NCBI GenBank assembly: GCA_035762005.1
Contig: DASTQA010000045.1
Span: forward strand, 1-23,457
Length of the DNA: 23,457 nt
Direction of reading: 5' to 3'
Source: JAIBJN01 sp035762005
Lineage (GTDB): Bacteria > Actinomycetota > Thermoleophilia > Gaiellales > Gaiellaceae
Part shown: piece by piece, positions 21,531 to 23,457 of the stretch
How positions within the stretch are numbered: position 1 is the first letter of the stretch
Layout: each line of letters begins with the position of its first letter
Position numbers and translations under genes: made by a program
Notes under the pieces: generated by a model
What the model saw: the letters and a program-made list of their open reading frames with translations, nothing else
Told to the model about the DNA's origin: nothing
Databases searched by the model: none

Positions 21531-22688
21531 ATGACGGCGGTCGAGGAGCTGACGCGCAACGCGGTCGACGTGCTCCCGGAGGGGGAGCTCGAGCGAAAGC
21601 TCGCCCTCGGCCGGCCGCTGCGCGTCAAGCTCGGGATCGACGTCACCGCGCCCCACGTCCACGTCGGCCACGCGATCCCGCTCCAGCGCATGGCCGCGTT
21701 CCAGCGCGCCGGCCACCTGGGCGTCCTCATCATCGGCGACTACACGACGCGGATCGGCGACCCCTCGGGCCGCTCGAGCGAACGCCCGCTCCTCTCCGAC
21801 GCCGAGATCGACGCGAACGCGGAGACGTACCTGGCCCAGGCCGCCCAGGTCGTCGACACGAGCCCGGACCGGCTCGAGGTCCGCAAGAACGGCGAGTGGC
21901 TGAAGACGCTCGACTTCGCTGAGGTCGTCCGCCTGACGCGGACGATCACGGTGGCGCGCCTGCTCGAGCGCGACGACTTCCGCAAGCGCTTCGAGGCGCG
22001 GACGCCGATCTCGGTCTCCGAGCTCCTCTACCCGTTCATGCAGGCGTACGACTCGGTCGCGGTCGAGGCGGACGTCGAGCTCGGCGGGACGGACCAGCTC
22101 TACAACCTCCTGGCGGGCCGCGAGGTGATGGACGCCTACGGCCTGCCGCCCCAGGTCGCCCTGACGACGCCCCTCCTCCTCGGCCTCGACGGCCGCAAGA
22201 TGAGCGCCTCCCTGGGGAACTACATCGGCCTCACCGACGCGCCCGAGGAGCAGTTCGGAAAGACCATGCGCATCTCCGACGAGCTCCTGCCCGAGTACTT
22301 CCGGCTCGTCATGGAGTCGGAGGAGGACCCGACGGGCCTCGACCCGCTCGAGGCGAAGCTCGCGCTCGCGCGCTTCGTCGTCGCGCGCTCTCACGGGAAC
22401 GAGGCGGCCCGAGCCGCCGAGGCGCACTTCACCCGCGTCGTGCGCGAGGGCCGGGAGCCCGAGCACGTGGCGGAGGCCGTGCTGCCGCCCGGCGACCCCG
22501 TCCATCTGCCGGCGCTCATCCGCGAGCTCTTCGGCCTCTCCACGAGCGAGGCCCGGCGCCTGATCGGGCAGGGAGGGGTGAAGCTGAACGGCGTCGCGAC
22601 GGGCGAGCTCGACCTTCCGCGGGAGGCGCTCGCGGGCGGTGTCCTCCAGGTCGGCAAGCGCCAGTTCAAGCGCCTTCGCAGCACCTGA
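21531..22688 (+). CDS. tyrS: Tyrosyl-tRNA synthetase
   Basis: 385 residues, class I synthetase. The HIGH motif is HVGH (44-47) inside GIDVTAPHVHVGHAIPL, and the KMSKS motif is KMSAS (223-227). YPFMQAYDSVAVEADVELGGTDQLYNLL gives the Tyr-specific pocket. A C-terminal S4 domain (about 320-380, EARRLIGQGGVKLNG) binds tRNA. The N-terminal region resembles the TyrZ subtype more than the E. coli TyrS subtype. It charges tRNA-Tyr. ATG 21531 has TACAAT 9 nt upstream. It is the last protein gene before the rrn operon, and no terminator is visible in the 21 bp between its stop codon and the rrn promoter. Confidence 0.95.
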   Translation: MTAVEELTRNAVDVLPEGELERKLALGRPLRVKLGIDVTAPHVHVGHAIPLQRMAAFQRAGHLGVLIIGDYTTRIGDPSGRSSERPLLSDAEIDANAETYLAQAAQVVDTSPDRLEVRKNGEWLKTLDFAEVVRLTRTITVARLLERDDFRKRFEARTPISVSELLYPFMQAYDSVAVEADVELGGTDQLYNLLAGREVMDAYGLPPQVALTTPLLLGLDGRKMSASLGNYIGLTDAPEEQFGKTMRISDELLPEYFRLVMESEEDPTGLDPLEAKLALARFVVARSHGNEAARAAEAHFTRVVREGREPEHVAEAVLPPGDPVHLPALIRELFGLSTSEARRLIGQGGVKLNGVATGELDLPREALAGGVLQVGKRQFKRLRST

Positions 22689-22709
22689 GCGCCCGGCTCG
22701 GCGGCCGTC

Positions 22710-22737
22710 TTGACACCCCTCCCGCCCCTGCTATCAT
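22710..22737 (+). promoter_or_regulatory. rrn promoter
   Basis: TTGACA (22710-22715) and TATCAT (22732-22737) with a 16-bp spacer: the only promoter in the window with a consensus -35 and a near-consensus -10. It drives the rRNA leader from about 22744, some 300 nt before the 16S 5' end. Confidence 0.85.
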
Positions 22738-22789
22738 TCGTCGGCCGCCTGAACGGCTGCGCACGAAACCGGTCAACCCTCGAGACAAC

Positions 22790-22866
22790 GGAGAGCCCTT
22801 CGACGAAGCCTGATACGACGCGTATCGTCTTCCCGAGGGCCTCCCGCGCGAGTCGGAGGCCTTTTT
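22790..22866 (+). promoter_or_regulatory. Candidate rrn leader attenuator (antiterminator/terminator pair)
   Basis: GGCCTCC (22838-22844) pairs with GGAGGCC (22855-22861) and is followed by TTTTT: an intrinsic terminator about 95-120 nt into the rrn leader. The same GGGCCTCC strand (22837-22844) can instead pair with GGAGaGCCC at 22790-22798, enclosing two more helices, GAAG/CTTC (22805-22808 with 22829-22832) and GATACG/CGTATC (22812-22817 with 22821-22826). The two folds exclude each other. The arrangement is seen in the sequence; switching is inference. Confidence 0.5.
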
Positions 22867-23043
22867 CGTGAGCAGCCCGCAACGGCCCGGTCTTTGAAAA
22901 CTCAACAGCGTGAACGTCGAGAACCTCTCGCGCCTCGGCGCGTGAGGTCAGAATGAACCCGTCTCCTCTCACCGAGGGGACTTTGAGCTCAAGCTCGATC
23001 TGAACCCGTTTGCAGCCGGCCTTCGGGCCGAGTGCTACAGGTC
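22867..23043 (+). other. rRNA leader with processing hairpins
   Basis: Contains the usual pre-16S segment GTCTTTGAAAACTCAACAGC (from 22890), with a boxA-like CTTTGAAAA, then three hairpins: ACCTC-T-CGCGC/GCGCG-T-GAGGT (22923-22948), GTCTCCTC/GAGGGGAC (22961-22981, one G-U pair) and CGGCC-TTCG-GGCCG just before the 16S. These fit antitermination and RNase III processing of the precursor. No protein-coding frame or second clear promoter was seen. Confidence 0.6.

Positions 23044-23457
<414 letters not shown>

Overview
The window is very GC-rich and ends in the first ~410 nt of a 16S rRNA gene. The rRNA reads AATCTTGCGCAATGGGCGAA near the window end. That signature, the >90% GC third codon positions, and genes such as a PASTA-tailed PBP1, a LigD polymerase and fused long SerA suggest an actinobacterium, most likely class Thermoleophilia (Gaiellales/Solirubrobacterales). 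The class is inferred from memory of the 16S signature; no search was run.

Layout. 1-~1010: the tail of a class III cyclase gene with lower GC3, then ~500 bp of gene debris ending in a tRNA 3'-half remnant; this looks like the edge of an integrated element. 1149-2776: a small ORF, a six-helix membrane adenylate cyclase and a strong terminator. 2799-4768 (minus): an HMG-CoA reductase, a hotdog thioesterase and a small Cys/His protein, divergent from folD at 4818. 5773-9629: cspA-like gene with terminator, then gatC, gatA, gatB (tRNA amidotransferase), an NTF2/SnoaL protein and a GNAT. 10079-10440: more gene debris and a 29-residue single-helix membrane peptide on the minus strand. 10501-11836: a YjbQ-family protein convergent with a LigD polymerase-domain protein. 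11901-12554: a membrane protein. 12583-15792: class V aminotransferase, serA, ybaK. 15803-17853: ilvE and a DegT-family aminotransferase. 17861-18798: a RemA/DUF370-like protein and 3-methyladenine DNA glycosylase. 18835-21261 (minus): class A PBP with two PASTA domains. 21373-22688: a 43-residue ORF and tyrS. 22710-23457: rrn promoter, structured leader and 16S.

The genes are mostly housekeeping: one-carbon metabolism (folD), serine and branched-chain amino acids (serA, class V aminotransferase, ilvE), translation quality and supply (gatCAB, ybaK, tyrS, rRNA), DNA repair (LigD-Pol, AAG) and cell wall (PBP). Genes within an operon usually overlap by 1-8 nt (GTGA, TTGA, CTGA, TAGTG junctions).

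Three things stand out. Eleven genes carry a TANNNT-type -10 box only 6-10 nt before the start codon, so leaderless transcription seems to be the default here. The rRNA leader holds an intrinsic terminator with a nested, mutually exclusive antiterminator hairpin, a candidate rrn attenuator. Several starts seem to be CTG codons. No CRISPR array, insertion sequence or complete tRNA was seen.
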